A DNA stretch of 64,000 bases from Ustulina deusta (lineage: Eukaryota > Ascomycota > Sordariomycetes > Xylariales > Xylariaceae). The stretch is taken from assembly GCA_023159155.1 (NCBI GenBank), contig JAJNNX010000085.1, positions 1-64,000 on the forward strand, read 5' to 3'. Of the stretch, positions 37,497-48,104 are shown in pieces. The position numbers and the translations under genes are program-made. The notes beneath the pieces were generated by a model. It had not been told where the DNA came from, searched no databases, and saw nothing but the letters and a program-made list of their open reading frames with translations. Each line of letters begins with the position of its first letter. Positions within the stretch are counted from its first letter, which is position 1.

Positions 37497-38471
37497 ATGG
37501 CTCAACTACCGGTGCAAACGATCCCCAGGGATCCCCAGCTATTGTGAGTACTACCATGGTGCTCTTGGAAGAAATTGCTGCTGCTGACCGACTGGAAAAG
37601 CTACTGGATCCTGTTTCCCATCACCGTTGTCATGGTAAGCAATTCGTCCATGCAGGATCAACTATGTCGCTACGTTCTTCAGCTTATATATAGCTAGGTC
37701 TTGACCGGTGTCCTCCGCCACTACGCCTCCGTTTTGATGGCCACTGTACCGAAGAGATTCGACCAGAAATCGATAAAGGAGCAGCGTTCCATGGTCCACG
37801 GCGTCGCCACACGAAGCAACTTCCACGTCCTGTCTGCCCCGTCCTTCCGTGTGCGCCGCGATTACTTGACCAATGCCTACGAGTCTGGCGCTTTCTTGAA
37901 GGATCCCGAACGTCGTGGCCAGCCCCCCGCGAACCCCATGACGGATCCTAACGCCATGGACGGCATGATGGGCATGATGAAGAACAACATGGCCATGATG
38001 ATCCCGAACACCCTCATCATGAGCTGGATCAACGCCTTTTTCAGCGGTTTCGTCATTATCAAGCTGCCTTTCCCGATTACTATCAAGTTTAAGAGCATGC
38101 TGCAGGCTGGCGTCATGACGAAGGAGATGGATCCCAGGTGGATGTCTAGTATTAGCTGGTATTTCTTGTGTATCTTTGGTCTACAGAGCGTGTTCAACTT
38201 TATCCTTGGGAGTGAAAATGGTAAGTCCGCCATCAACTGGAATCTTGACAACCCAGTTTGTGATCTGGCTAGCTGACTTGGAGTAGCTGCGAGTCAAATG
38301 GCCCAGCAGATGGGTGCCATGGGTCCTCAGGCTGGCCCTCAGATGTTTGGGCCGGGTGTTGACCCCGACAAGCAATTCAAGACGGAGGCGGAGAATCTGG
38401 CGGTCGTTGAGCACTACTCGGTACTTGATGACGTAGAGGATCGATTGCTCGAGGGTATCAAGTCTAAATAG
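37497..38471 (+). CDS. EMC3: ER membrane protein complex subunit 3
   Basis: Four exons (37497-37543, 37601-37634, 37698-38220, 38287-38471) give 262 residues. EMC3 is the Oxa1/YidC-related insertase core of the ER membrane complex, inserting tail-anchored and multi-pass proteins. It has three TM segments: WILFPITVVMVLTGVL near residue 18, then IPNTLIMSWINAFFSGFVII after a Met-rich loop (MDGMMGMMKNNMAMM), then WYFLCIFGLQSVFNFILG. The FP-x-I-K-F-K block after TM2 is typical. The cytosolic tail is acidic and ends LEGIKSK. All joins are in frame with good branch points. Confidence 0.95.
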
Positions 38472-38627
38472 CAACAGAATCAAGTTCTGCGGGGTTCTTC
38501 CGCATGGCCAATCAAATACACCATTGCCCAAACGCCAAATTATGCGTATGCCGCCTTTTCCCTCTCTAAGCCTATGCGAGTCACAAGAAGTAGCACACCC
38601 GGTAATATGTACACGGGCTGAGCTTCA
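38472..38627. terminator. Convergent 3' ends EMC3 / RPC25
   Basis: Only 156 bp separate the two stop codons, so the 3' UTRs almost certainly overlap as antisense transcripts. No polyadenylation signal can be assigned with confidence. Confidence 0.4.
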
Positions 38628-39465
38628 TCAATCCCACCATAGGCACACTCCTAGTCCTTCCTTCATCATGCTGCCCTTGATAGCGTAGGGCGAGATGCTC
38701 TTGGCCCGTTCAACGGCTGCCTGTTCACCACTCTCAGGTATTTGGTCATCCCAGGTCTCGTCGGTGACTTGAAATCGGACCATCTCATTCTTATCGTAGT
38801 GTATTCGCTCCTCGTCTACTATCCATACCCAAGCTTGCTCGTTATGGTCGCTAAGGCAGGTATGAATACATTGAGCGAACGAAATATGCCAAATTGGACG
38901 ACTTACAACTCGGTGTTTTCTGGCAGCTCTTTGTAGGATACAGCGATTTCTTCAAAGAACTCGGTCCGGACTATTGATGGGTTAATGAGTTAAAAGCCCC
39001 GGACTCGTTTGACGTCTAGGGGCTTAGGTCTTACTCTTTAGTCCCTCTGCATCTGCACTACTGATTCTTCCAAACAAAACCTCCCCTTTGAAGGGCCTGA
39101 AGACAATCATGCGGAACTCAACTGTTCAGAGAAAATCTAGGTTAGTCTCCATGTGACATGGCATAGCCGGCGAGAGAGTAGGCAACGGTACCATTTACAT
39201 TGACCAGGCCATTGCCGTGTCCTATCAACCCCTCGGATGCCCACAGAAGGTCATACATGCAGATGCAGAGGCCGATCTTCTGTATCACGCGGTTGGAGTA
39301 CTTGGCGTTGATGTTGTTCTCAATGGCTACACGACTATGCTGCTCGAACTGCGACGGCGGGATCTGCACTAGATCTGCAATCTTGGTCTGTGTTTTTGTA
39401 TTAGCATAAGCCTACCAATACTGCGCGTATTTGTTTTTTTCTTATAAACTCACTAAGATGAACAT
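38628..39465 (-). CDS. RPC25: RNA polymerase III subunit RPC8 (Rpc25)
   Basis: Five exons (39465-39454, 39387-39192, 39121-39035, 38970-38907, 38850-38628) give 193 residues. The first exon is only 12 nt (MFIL), so no long open frame marks the start. It is the stalk subunit of Pol III, homologous to Rpb7, needed for initiation. The N-terminal Rpb7-type domain has IADLVQIPPSQF, then IGLCICMYDLL and GHGNGLVNVNVEFRMIVFRP. The C-terminal OB-fold has FFEEIAVSYKELPE, DHNEQAWVWIVDEE and the family ending YAIKGSMMKEGLGV. All five exon phases agree. It is divergent from the NUFIP1-like gene. Confidence 0.92.
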
Positions 39466-40359
39466 CTTGCGCCCTTAAAACTGTAGATGAAGATACGCGC
39501 ATGTTTTGTCGTTCTGGTGAAGTTTGGTAGCCTACCGATCAGCGCATTACACATGTATAGGTACTACCTATCCAGCAGCTTCCCAGTCGAGCCCCACCAT
39601 AAAGATCGTTAGAAAGTTGCACCTACCTAGCCTATCGGTGTGTGGGGCTCCTTTTAGAGCTTAGGTAAGCCTACCTACCCCCTTAAGAGGGTATCGTATG
39701 GGTCTGTTACGGCATAGCTGCATAGTCTCTTGCTTACCTAAGTTGACCACGCATCCACCACCATCTATCTTCCAACTTACTTTCTCCCGCCTCCTAGTTC
39801 AACCCTCATCTCAGCTTTTCCGCTGGCTTGCCTTTTTTTTTTTTTTCTCCCAAAGCAGCTTGCTATCAATATTGGCAACATTCAAGTGAAACACTACTAC
39901 TATACAATTCCAATATTCTTTCTTTCCAATTTTGCAAGGGTTTCTCTTCCAGGCAGACCGGGACATTTACGCGATATCTCATTCTACATTTATTTCGTCG
40001 CGTCAACCACCCAGCCAACTGTTTCGCTTTGTCTGCCAGGTTCGCCAAGGACTCACGATTTCAGACTTGAGCTTCGCTAACCTCTCAGCGTTATCTTCTC
40101 GGGGCGTCTGTCCACGTAGCGATTTTCTGTATGTCCTCCGCCCATGTCCTTCTCCCTCATTTCGTCTCCTGCGAAATTGGTCTGAGCTAGTGCGCAGGCA
40201 GGCAGGCTGCCTATCACGGTTCGCAAGAATCCGGATTATTCGTCTACGGCACTGTCTAAGACTTTGAACCATATCTGACATGCGGTACATCAGGTGTTTT
40301 TCTTGCCGCTGTTGCACACCACCGAATACTTGACTTTGAAGAGGCCTCGCTTGAAAAAG
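39466..40359. promoter_or_regulatory. Divergent region RPC25 / NUFIP1-like gene
   Basis: About 890 bp with repeated TAGGTA/CTACCTA words (39555-39685), a TATCTTCCAACTTACTTTC pyrimidine-rich stretch and a run of about 16 T near 39831. The last ~350 bp is probably the NUFIP1-like 5' UTR. No ORF with coding character was found. Confidence 0.45.
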
Positions 40360-42218
40360 ATGGCCAGTTATCCTTACCCACCTCCTCCCCCCCCTCCGAC
40401 CGCTTCTGCAGCTCCAACAGGACAGTACCCATCATATAATCAACCGCATTCGTATAATGTAGGCTCACACCGTGGCGGCCAATCTTCGTACGTGGGAGGC
40501 GGACGAGGTCGAGGTCATCATGACTACGGCTCGGGTTCCCGTTATTATCCCCAACAGCCGGACTACCCTCCTCCCCCGAGTAGCCACTATACCGCGCCGC
40601 AAGCAAGTGCCCATTGGCAAAGTGCCCCAGCAGTAACTCACTATCCTCCACACCCGCCGGCTGTTCCCCATCACGCCTCTCCTGCGTACCCTGCCACCTA
40701 CAGTCCTCAAGCGTATAGTGCTCCGGTAGGACAAGGGTATCAATCTCAGTATCCTAGTGCATCTGTACGGCCCCCGCACGGCCCTCCATATCCTCCCTAT
40801 ACAACCGATCACCCTTCACAGCGCTGGTCCGAGCAGGGCCCGGCGTTTCCACCGTACTCGAACCGAGGCGGTCGTGGGGGGTTCCAGAGTGACCGAGGTG
40901 GCCACAAGCCGGAGAATTCAATGGTGCCTGCAACCACGATGCGACTGGGGTTTGAGCACAACAGTGACCGCATGGTGCACAATTCAAGCCCCTATGGGTC
41001 GCCTTACCAATCAAGCCCACAGCTGGGGCCCTATGCTCAACCTCCTTATAACTACCCTCCTGCTCCTGAGAATTCGTATTCGACACCAGCACATGCTCCT
41101 CATCACACCCATAGCTATAACGCTCGAGGCGGCTCCGGACGTGATGGTTTTGGTCATTCAAATAGAGGTGGTCGGGGAGGACACGGTGGTCGAGGCGAAA
41201 AGTTTCGCCACCACCGGGATCAAAAACCCTCTCATGGGTTTAACCCTTCTCAGAAGCCTGATGCAGCGGTTCACAGCAAAAAGAAGAAGCGTAAGACCAA
41301 TACGCTCGGCCTAACACCCGGAGACGAGAGCAGCGAAGGCGAAGTTACGCTGGATGACGAGGAAAAGCGTTTAAGCGATCTCTTGGGTGCAGATGCTCCA
41401 GTGTAAGACTTGGTTGTTCCTATTGATATCCGTATGTGGTATTAATCATATTGCTCTCTAGGATCCCCGATATGGCTGCTTGGATCGCGGAGCGCAAGGC
41501 CAACTACCCAACAAAGGCTCGCATAGAAGCCAAGAAAGCTGCCAATGCAATATCTACACCTAAAACCGATGACTCCGCCAAACCTACACCAACCAAGATC
41601 GATAAAGACCAAGCCAAAATCGATAGGCTTGAGAAGAAATTAAGTAAGCTCAAGGGGAGTATCGAAAAGAGAAAGAGGGCAGCCAACGATGAAGGGGATG
41701 AGATGCGGGCAGACGAGTCGCCAGGTTTGTCCGACTCGTCAGACGACGAAGAACCTGAAGTACAGACAAGCTCTAAGCCAACAGCTACCTTTCTCCCCCC
41801 TCCCCCCATCACACGGGCAGATCCATCTAACCACTGCAAATACTATTCTACGGGCGGTACTTGTGGAAAGAAGGGCAAGTGCCGCTTCAAGCATGACCCC
41901 GCTGTCCGTGAAGCCGCGCTTCAGGAACGTACACGGAATGGCGGTCGTATGACTCTCAAGCAGCGATTGCTGCTTAATGATAAGGATCATGATGACATGG
42001 ATGTGGTCAAAGCCATTGTAGAGATGCGATCCAGCGGACGTTTAGTCGATCCTCAAAGCCTCCAAGTTCGTGCGAAGCATCAGGCAGAAGAGCAAGCAAC
42101 CACTGGACCTACTCCATCGACACTCCCCACTACAGCTGGCGTGGCTAGTCTGCCGCCGAATCCTTATGCAGCTTCTAAGAAGATAGCGCCGCCTAAGACA
42201 TCAGACGCAGTTGAATAG
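40360..42218 (+). CDS. NUFIP1-like CCCH zinc-finger protein
   Basis: Two exons (40360-41402 and 41462-42218) give 599 residues. The start MASYPYPPPPPPPT is preferred; an in-frame ATG at 40294 would add 22 residues. The N-terminal half is low-complexity, rich in Pro, Tyr, Gln, Gly and His with RGG/RGGRGG motifs suggesting RNA binding. The NUFIP1 core follows across the splice junction: IPDMAAWIAERKANYPTK at about 349-366. A coiled coil (KIDRLEKKLSKLKG) and an acidic Ser-rich stretch come next. A canonical CX8CX5CX3H zinc finger lies at about 473-492. NUFIP1/Rsa1 proteins help assemble box C/D snoRNPs with the R2TP chaperone; that role is inferred from family membership. A 115-codon antisense frame at 40465-40812 is a shadow of the repeats. 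Confidence 0.88.
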
Positions 42219-43672
42219 CCGCAACAAGAGACATCACGCTCTTACCAGACTACATATCTCGGCGCTTATGGAGCCGCCATGATCGACTTGTTTGTACGCC
42301 GATGATGCCAAAAATGTCGGCACCAAAATCAAGCTCCTCATCAATGTGATGAGAACCCAACACTCATGTCATGTGACAGGATGGGTCAGTATCAGCATGC
42401 TTTTAAATTCATCAACTTCTACACCTATCCAGTTTAGCTGTACCTCGACGATAAGCAGTACAACACAGGGATAATCTCACAAAGTCCCACTCTTTCAAAA
42501 GTCTCAGTTTCGTTTTCCGCAAAGATACCGTACTCGTATGGTTCAAATATGAAGTGGGAATTGCAAATCACCTGCCCATGGCCTGAATTCAAAATAGCAT
42601 CAAGCGACGCAATCCGGAGCTTATATGAATTCGCATCCAACGACTCGAAGCAAAAAAGCAAAATAAGAAAACCAAGTGTTTCTCTTTTTTTTTTCTTCCT
42701 CAGTCGGACTTGTGGGATCATCTTTTTACCGGTTCTACTTTACTCGATTATTGATATATGGCATGGTGTAACGATTAATTGAGCGCCTCCAACCGCTTTC
42801 CATACGGTCGCTTGGTCGTTCGGTCGTTCGAGTTTTCTAACGAAATGGCCACTACCCCATTCTTTTCATACTCTCCGCTTTCGGCTGCGGCACACCATTA
42901 CCACCCTGCTTGCAAGGCAAGCACTACTCCGGTACCAAAAGCATAACCACCCTTTTGCATCATCGATTGATGAGATGCGACTTACTACTTGGCAACCAAG
43001 ATTTTCGAGCGATATAGGACGAGGACAGAGCCAGGTAAGGTAGTTTCAGCGGTTTTTTATAAGCGGATGTCTTCGATCGGTGATAGCTCCTTCAGCGGTG
43101 CTGGCACCACCCCGAGCGCCTAGGCTAGGATAGCCCACGAGGCATAGCTTATCGTTTGATACCATGGATATAAATAGCGTGTGGATTGGGATATGGTAAC
43201 TTAGGCCTATTGCAAATTTGTACAAAACAGTTTCGCGTTTTTATTTTCAGAGATGGGTTTTCTAGAGTTTTTCTGGATGATCGATATGATGGATGCACAG
43301 AACCAGTTTGCGGCTGATCTGGCTAGCAATTTAGTTGATGTATATGACGAACAGAGATTTAATTCTTTGTCTTCCGCCATCGTACAGAAGATAAAAGCAG
43401 GACGGCAACTGATCATAATGGCTCTGAAGGTAATTCGCGTCTTGATTCCCCCAACTAGGCGATGTATTTCTCGACACCATGATCAATTTTTGAAAGAAAT
43501 CATGAGCCATCCATCCAGCGATCTTGCTTGCACGACAGGACCTTGCCCCCTCCCTTCCCCCTTTTTTTTAGTAGTGAACGCCACAACGCCATGCATGTGT
43601 ATTTTATGCATTTCACCGAATCGCTGACATCCGACCATCTCGTCCTTTTTCTCCTGATGAGTTGCCACGACA
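42219..43672. other. Convergent gene-free spacer
   Basis: About 1.45 kb between converging NUFIP1-like and NSA2 genes. The longest plus frame (43253-43627) has no domain and no joinable exons. No repeat was recognised. Confidence 0.5.
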
Positions 43673-46077
43673 TTAGGTGAGCAAGACGGCGTTGACACAT
43701 CCATCCTCCTCAGGTTTGTTCGTTATCTGGGCATCTGCGGACAATGTTAGCCGATCCAATCTTGTGCCGTTTTACCTCGAGAGGCTTCTCGTCGGACAAG
43801 ATACGAAATCCCAACTCGGGTCCACGTGGAAGATAATAATAAATTTGACATACTAGAAAAAGCGTTAGCAAATGCGTATTATTGTTCGCCTAGAATATAA
43901 CCTTGACAAACTTACCATCGACCCCACACTACCTTTCCACCGGCTGTGGTAAGACCCAGCTCCGAGACGTTGACCTACAGTAAATTAGAATGATGACGGC
44001 TTTACGAAATTGAACGTCACTTGCCTCGATAATTGTCCCCTTAGTTAAACAGCCAAGTTGCGTATACATCTGATTTTGCGGATTCTTTTTGACGGAAATA
44101 ATTTGAAGCTGCAGTGTAACATTCAAGACTGTGATACTCAGAGAGTGAGTACATACTCGAAGACGGCGCGTTGCTCTTCAAATGAATCGGTAGGAGAAGA
44201 ACGGGTGAAAAAAAAGATAACAAAAACATAGGCTCACCTGGATGAGTCGTGTGAGCCTTGGTATAGCGTAATCCCACTACCAACAGAAGTCAGCAATGCA
44301 CAATATATATTTATAATAAAGATGTTAATTTTCTTACTTGGCCGGATAAACTTTTCGTATTTGACCCTTCAAAATCGAGTTAGTGGGTTTTCATGAGTGG
44401 GATCTGCGAGTTATCCTAGCATTTGCCGAGCTCCGATAGCATTGAGCAAGCGGGAGCATAGGGTCTCTGGTGTAGACATGAAGCAGAACGGGGAGTAAGG
44501 GTTTCTTGGTACTACTCACGGTCGGCGTGTGAAATCAGGACCACTAAAAGTCAAGGTTAGTGGATAAGACTTGAATATAGTAGTAGTTCAACATAATGGA
44601 GAACCAAGACAAGGAGGTTCCTCGAAGAGAGCATCCGCCCAGTCAAAAGATAGAACTGCAAGTTCCCTTTCAGCTTTAGTAGCTGCGGCGCTATTTCTTC
44701 AAGTCCCATCCAAGCTGTTCTCCGCAATTGCTCAACTAGCCATCGAGTTGATGACAGGCTTGATTGGATCACATACACAAATGTCGGCATCGTGACCATC
44801 CTCTTCCACCCTGTTAAATTTAGAGTCAGTGAATGTCACGCGTAACAACAACTTTTAAGGGTGCTCATAGTATAGAGGGGAAACGGCCTATTCGGCAAAA
44901 AACAGCACGAGTAACACTTTGGAGTGCTCACCTTTGTGCTTTCGTTTGCCAGTAGTAATGACTTTGAACATATCTTCCTATTGTGCCATTAGTCTAAGGG
45001 AATGCCCCAGGTATCCTGGGCAACTTACTTCGCCTAGTAATAGTTAGTATTAGATTTAAAATATATCAAGGTAAATAAGACTTACTGATGCCTAGATACA
45101 GGAAACCCTCCGTGTCAGTAAGGTAAATTCGCAGTGAATGTTTGAAGGTTTTGGAAGTTTAGGAGGGACGGCTAAATTAGGAGCTCTTCTGCTCCTAACA
45201 TCCAGCAACGACCCTACCCCTATCTTCTCAAAGACCAAGGCGCCCAGGATCTAACATACCCGAGACTTTCGGTATAGGCACACTGTATCTCGCACTCTGA
45301 TTTCCAGCAGTGTCAGCTTCGCTGCGGTGCGATCTTGACGGTGCTGTGCCAGGGATTTGAGGATAGGTGGTACGGTACCTTCTCTGAACGACGATTTTTG
45401 ATAGCACTCGAAATAGCCTTGGCCTGCTGCGGATTGTTCCTGTCGAGCAGATAACTCGGGAGAGGTTGGCTCGGATCTTTCTCTCCCGCAGACTGCACGT
45501 TCTTCTCCTCCCTACGGATCCGTCAGCAAATTGGTCGCGTGGTCCATATCGATCCGGCATGGGCTGGGTAGCATATCGGTCGCAGTAGTTGGACATACAA
45601 AGCTTTGATTTGCTTTCGGAGCTGGATCTTATGTTTTCTTCGTTCCTGTTGGAACACTGCACCGTGGCATCAGTACATGCAAGATGGAGTGGCCCATATC
45701 ATAGGGCCGAAGTCGCGACCACTCACTCTTGGCCTTGAAGCCACGGAGGTTGGTGGCCTTTGCCGAGATGGTATGTGCCTCTCTGGCCTCTCGTTTCCGC
45801 ACTCTTTCTTCATGGTCCTGTGCAGAGAAGAAACGAGGAGTTAGTGATGGCGATCGTTCTCATGACGATGAAGGAGCAGTCGAGAACCAAGCAACAGCCG
45901 AGAGTCGAAGAATCCCGAGCGGTACTTGGTCTCCCAAAGCCACCAAAACAGAACCAATCCGATGCCTACCAGTCGTCTCCCATGCTCCTTGCGGTGCTTG
46001 TCCATGTATCTGCCAGGTTATCAGCTGCTGCGCCTGTAACGTGTCGCTTGTACGGTGACCAACTCGTTCTGAGGCAT
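43673..46077 (-). CDS. NSA2: 60S biogenesis factor NSA2, intron-dense gene
   Basis: Sixteen exons: 46077-46064, 46009-45970, 45817-45727, 45656-45599, 45511-45379, 45296-45260, 45091-45086, 45033-45029, 44977-44932, 44810-44777, 44543-44520, 44366-44338, 44276-44238, 44128-44025, 43974-43917, 43734-43673. They give 259 residues, against 261 in yeast. Nsa2 is an essential nuclear factor of pre-60S maturation, related to ribosomal protein eS8. Landmarks in order are [99 protein letters not shown] and [10 protein letters not shown]. Exons 7 and 8 are only 6 and 5 nt. Intron 14 has a GC donor (GCAAGT). The last junction fits the family only with a GG donor; see findings. Confidence 0.88.
45029..45033 (-). 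other. NSA2: Micro-exon of 5 nt in NSA2 (exon 8)
   Basis: The exon is GCGAA, preceded by ATTACTAG (with a TACTAAC branch point 15 nt before the exon) and followed by GTAAGTTG. It completes Ser and encodes Glu of GISEEDMF. Skipping it would shift the frame. Confidence 0.8.
45086..45091 (-). other. NSA2: Micro-exon of 6 nt in NSA2 (exon 7)
   Basis: The exon is GCATCA, preceded by TATCTAG and followed by GTAAGT. With the flanking G and A it encodes Gly-Ile-Ser of the conserved KVSGISEEDMF block. Skipping it keeps the frame but deletes two residues of that block. Confidence 0.8.
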
Positions 46078-46576
46078 GGCGGGTAATTTGCCCTCGAGAG
46101 GGACTTTGACGTGGATTCTTCTTGGTTTTTTTCTTTCTTATTTTTCCTTTTCGCTTCGTCGTCGTCGTCGTCGTCGTTGTTGTTCGAGCCGTTCGCGGGA
46201 GGACGTTGCGATTATCAGTCAGACGAGACGACTTCGATAAGTGCCTAGCAAAAAATAAAAGTCACTTATCGCATTCATGCATTTGCCCCACCACCGATTG
46301 CCCCACTCCAGAAGCCGACAGGTGCCCAGTATCTAAGTACCTTAGGTACCTATTCACAGGAGCTTCAGTCGGCAAAACGGTTAGTCTCCACTCTATTTTT
46401 CTCAAGAGGTGGGCCGCATTGGGACTGCAGCTCGAGGGCATTCAACTTCCAAGCTTCGTCCACTGCGCTACCATTACACTGCTACACTACTAGCAGACGA
46501 CCCAGCGCACCGAGAAGGCACGTAAGCGGCTCGACACGCCACGACGACGTACCCAGCGCACGCTAGTGCCGCCGAC
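46078..46576. promoter_or_regulatory. Bidirectional promoter NSA2 / bL21m
   Basis: 499 bp between outward-facing start codons. It contains a (CGT)7-type repeat followed by GTT units (about 46157-46185), and AAGTACCTTAGGTACCTATT at 46336-46355, a palindrome-rich word recurring in this window. It holds both promoters and 5' UTRs. Confidence 0.55.
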
Positions 46577-47179
46577 ATGAGCCGATTATTGCTGCGCTCC
46601 GTTCGGGAGCTCAGGACGCCTCTTGCGCACCTCCCACCAGCCTTCCTTCTGCCCTCGCGCGCTCTATCGACGACGGCAGCGATGCTGCAAAGCCTCAGTC
46701 CAGCGACGCCGCCGGCACACACCAGCATACCGCCCGGCACCCCTTCAAGCGCCCGAAAAGGGCCTCCCACCGCTCCTCCGCCCGCCGAGGCCGCAGCATC
46801 CATCGCCCAGCTGTTCCCTCTGCTGCGTGCACAGCCACGGCACTACATCACCGCCCACATACACGGGCGTCCATACCTCGTGACCGAAGGCGACCAGATT
46901 CGCCTGCCATTCAAGATGCCCGGTGTCGTGCCGGGCGATGTATTGAGGCTCGACCGAGCCTCTATACTGGGATCGCGCGACTACACTTTGAAAGGCACTC
47001 CTTGGATTGATTCAGCGCTATTCGAATGCCGTGCTACCGTCCTCGGCACAGAGAGCGAGCCCCTGAGAATAAAGATCAAGACGAAGCGGCGGAACAGGCG
47101 ATCTCAGCGCGTCACGAGCAAGCACAAGTACACCATTCTACGAGTCAGTGAGCTGAAGCTTTTAGAGCCTCCTGCGTAA
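46577..47179 (+). CDS. Mitochondrial ribosomal protein bL21m
   Basis: A single exon encodes 200 residues. The first ~35 residues (MSRLLLRSVRELRTPLAH...SRALSTTAAM) are basic and Ser/Leu-rich, as in a mitochondrial presequence. A Pro/Ala-rich linker is followed by the L21 fold: ITAHIHGRPYLVTEGDQIRL, then GDVLRLDRASILGSRDYTLKG, then a basic RNA-binding stretch KIKTKRRNRRSQRVTSKHKY and the terminal ILRVSELKL. It is the yeast Mrpl49 equivalent in the mitochondrial large subunit. A poly-A-rich stretch follows the stop. Confidence 0.93.
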   Translation: MSRLLLRSVRELRTPLAHLPPAFLLPSRALSTTAAMLQSLSPATPPAHTSIPPGTPSSARKGPPTAPPPAEAAASIAQLFPLLRAQPRHYITAHIHGRPYLVTEGDQIRLPFKMPGVVPGDVLRLDRASILGSRDYTLKGTPWIDSALFECRATVLGTESEPLRIKIKTKRRNRRSQRVTSKHKYTILRVSELKLLEPPA

Positions 47180-47907
47180 AAAAAAAAAAGAATCCGACGG
47201 AGCGTCGCAGGCGGAGGTGCGTAGTAGGGCATGTTTTGAAGTGACGGTATTGGACATCCACCTAAACCTAGCAAACATGAGGGCGCTAATGGAACTGGAA
47301 CCTTACAAGTTTCCAAGCTGCGGTCGAGTCGGTTGTGAATATCGTGATGCTCGCCAAGGGGACCTTCCAACCATTCCGCACGGATTCGTCCAAGCCCTGT
47401 GGCATTTTGTATCCCGATATTTGTACCACTATAGAGGACCTTAAGAGGCCGATGTATTTACAGCCGCACACCCATACTGGGGAGCTCTACACATATCATA
47501 CGTTGTATACTACCATTATCAACAATGCCTTATCTCAATATGTGATGCATTATGCAGAGGGAATGATACATAGCGGCAAATTAACCCCTAAAATCTTGTA
47601 TAATCAATTCGCTATCAAGCCCTCGTTGCATTTCCAGTCCGTGATACGGTACTTTGTCACAATCATCGCGACATAGGACCATCACAGCAGCCCCGCATGT
47701 ACGCCGGCAAGGAGTAGTACCTTTTCATCATTCACATAGTTATAATACCAGGCTGTATTGTATCGCCTTTTTTTTTTTCTTCGTAATACAAAGTTGCCAT
47801 AGAAGGTTGCTTGTGCACCACAACAGTGAATACCAAAAGATCCAGGATTTTTCCCGAACATTAGACAACCAGGACGCCCGAGCGTAAATATACCGTATGT
47901 GACAAAA
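47180..47907. other. Gene-free spacer after bL21m
   Basis: This is the 3' UTR of bL21m and then unassigned DNA up to a solo LTR. Short open frames on both strands have no coding signal. Confidence 0.5.
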
Positions 47908-48099
47908 TGTCAGGTTCGAGTGTCCAGAGTGAATAGAGAGACCTATCTGCAGCCAGGAAGTAGGCAGGTAGTAGTTACGGCTCAATAGAGTGGTCAATTG
48001 ATTCCTGAACCTCCCAAATATCTAGGGGGTCAACGCCAATATATACACAGAATACTGATATATCCACTCCCTAGGGTAGTGTGATACATATCCCTGACA
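47908..48099 (-). mobile_element. Solo LTR, copy 2, with 5-bp target duplication
   Basis: 192 bp with TGTCAG...CTGACA ends, read on the minus strand. It is flanked on both sides by the identical pentamer CAAAA (47903-47907 and 48100-48104). It is homologous to the plus-strand copy at 21360-21557. No internal retroelement sequence adjoins it, so it is a solo LTR. The perfect duplication means this insertion and its flanks have not been rearranged since. Confidence 0.92.
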
Positions 48100-48104
48100 C
48101 AAAA

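Noticed and set aside
40465..40812. Antisense ORF opposite the NUFIP1-like gene
   Set aside because: It is a shadow of the compositionally biased Pro/Gly/Tyr-rich sense exon.
43253..43627. 124-codon plus frame downstream of NSA2
   Set aside because: No domain, weak codon bias and no joinable exons.
45729..46086. Plus-strand frames over NSA2 exons 1-3
   Set aside because: They are antisense shadows and introns; the minus strand gives a complete conserved protein.
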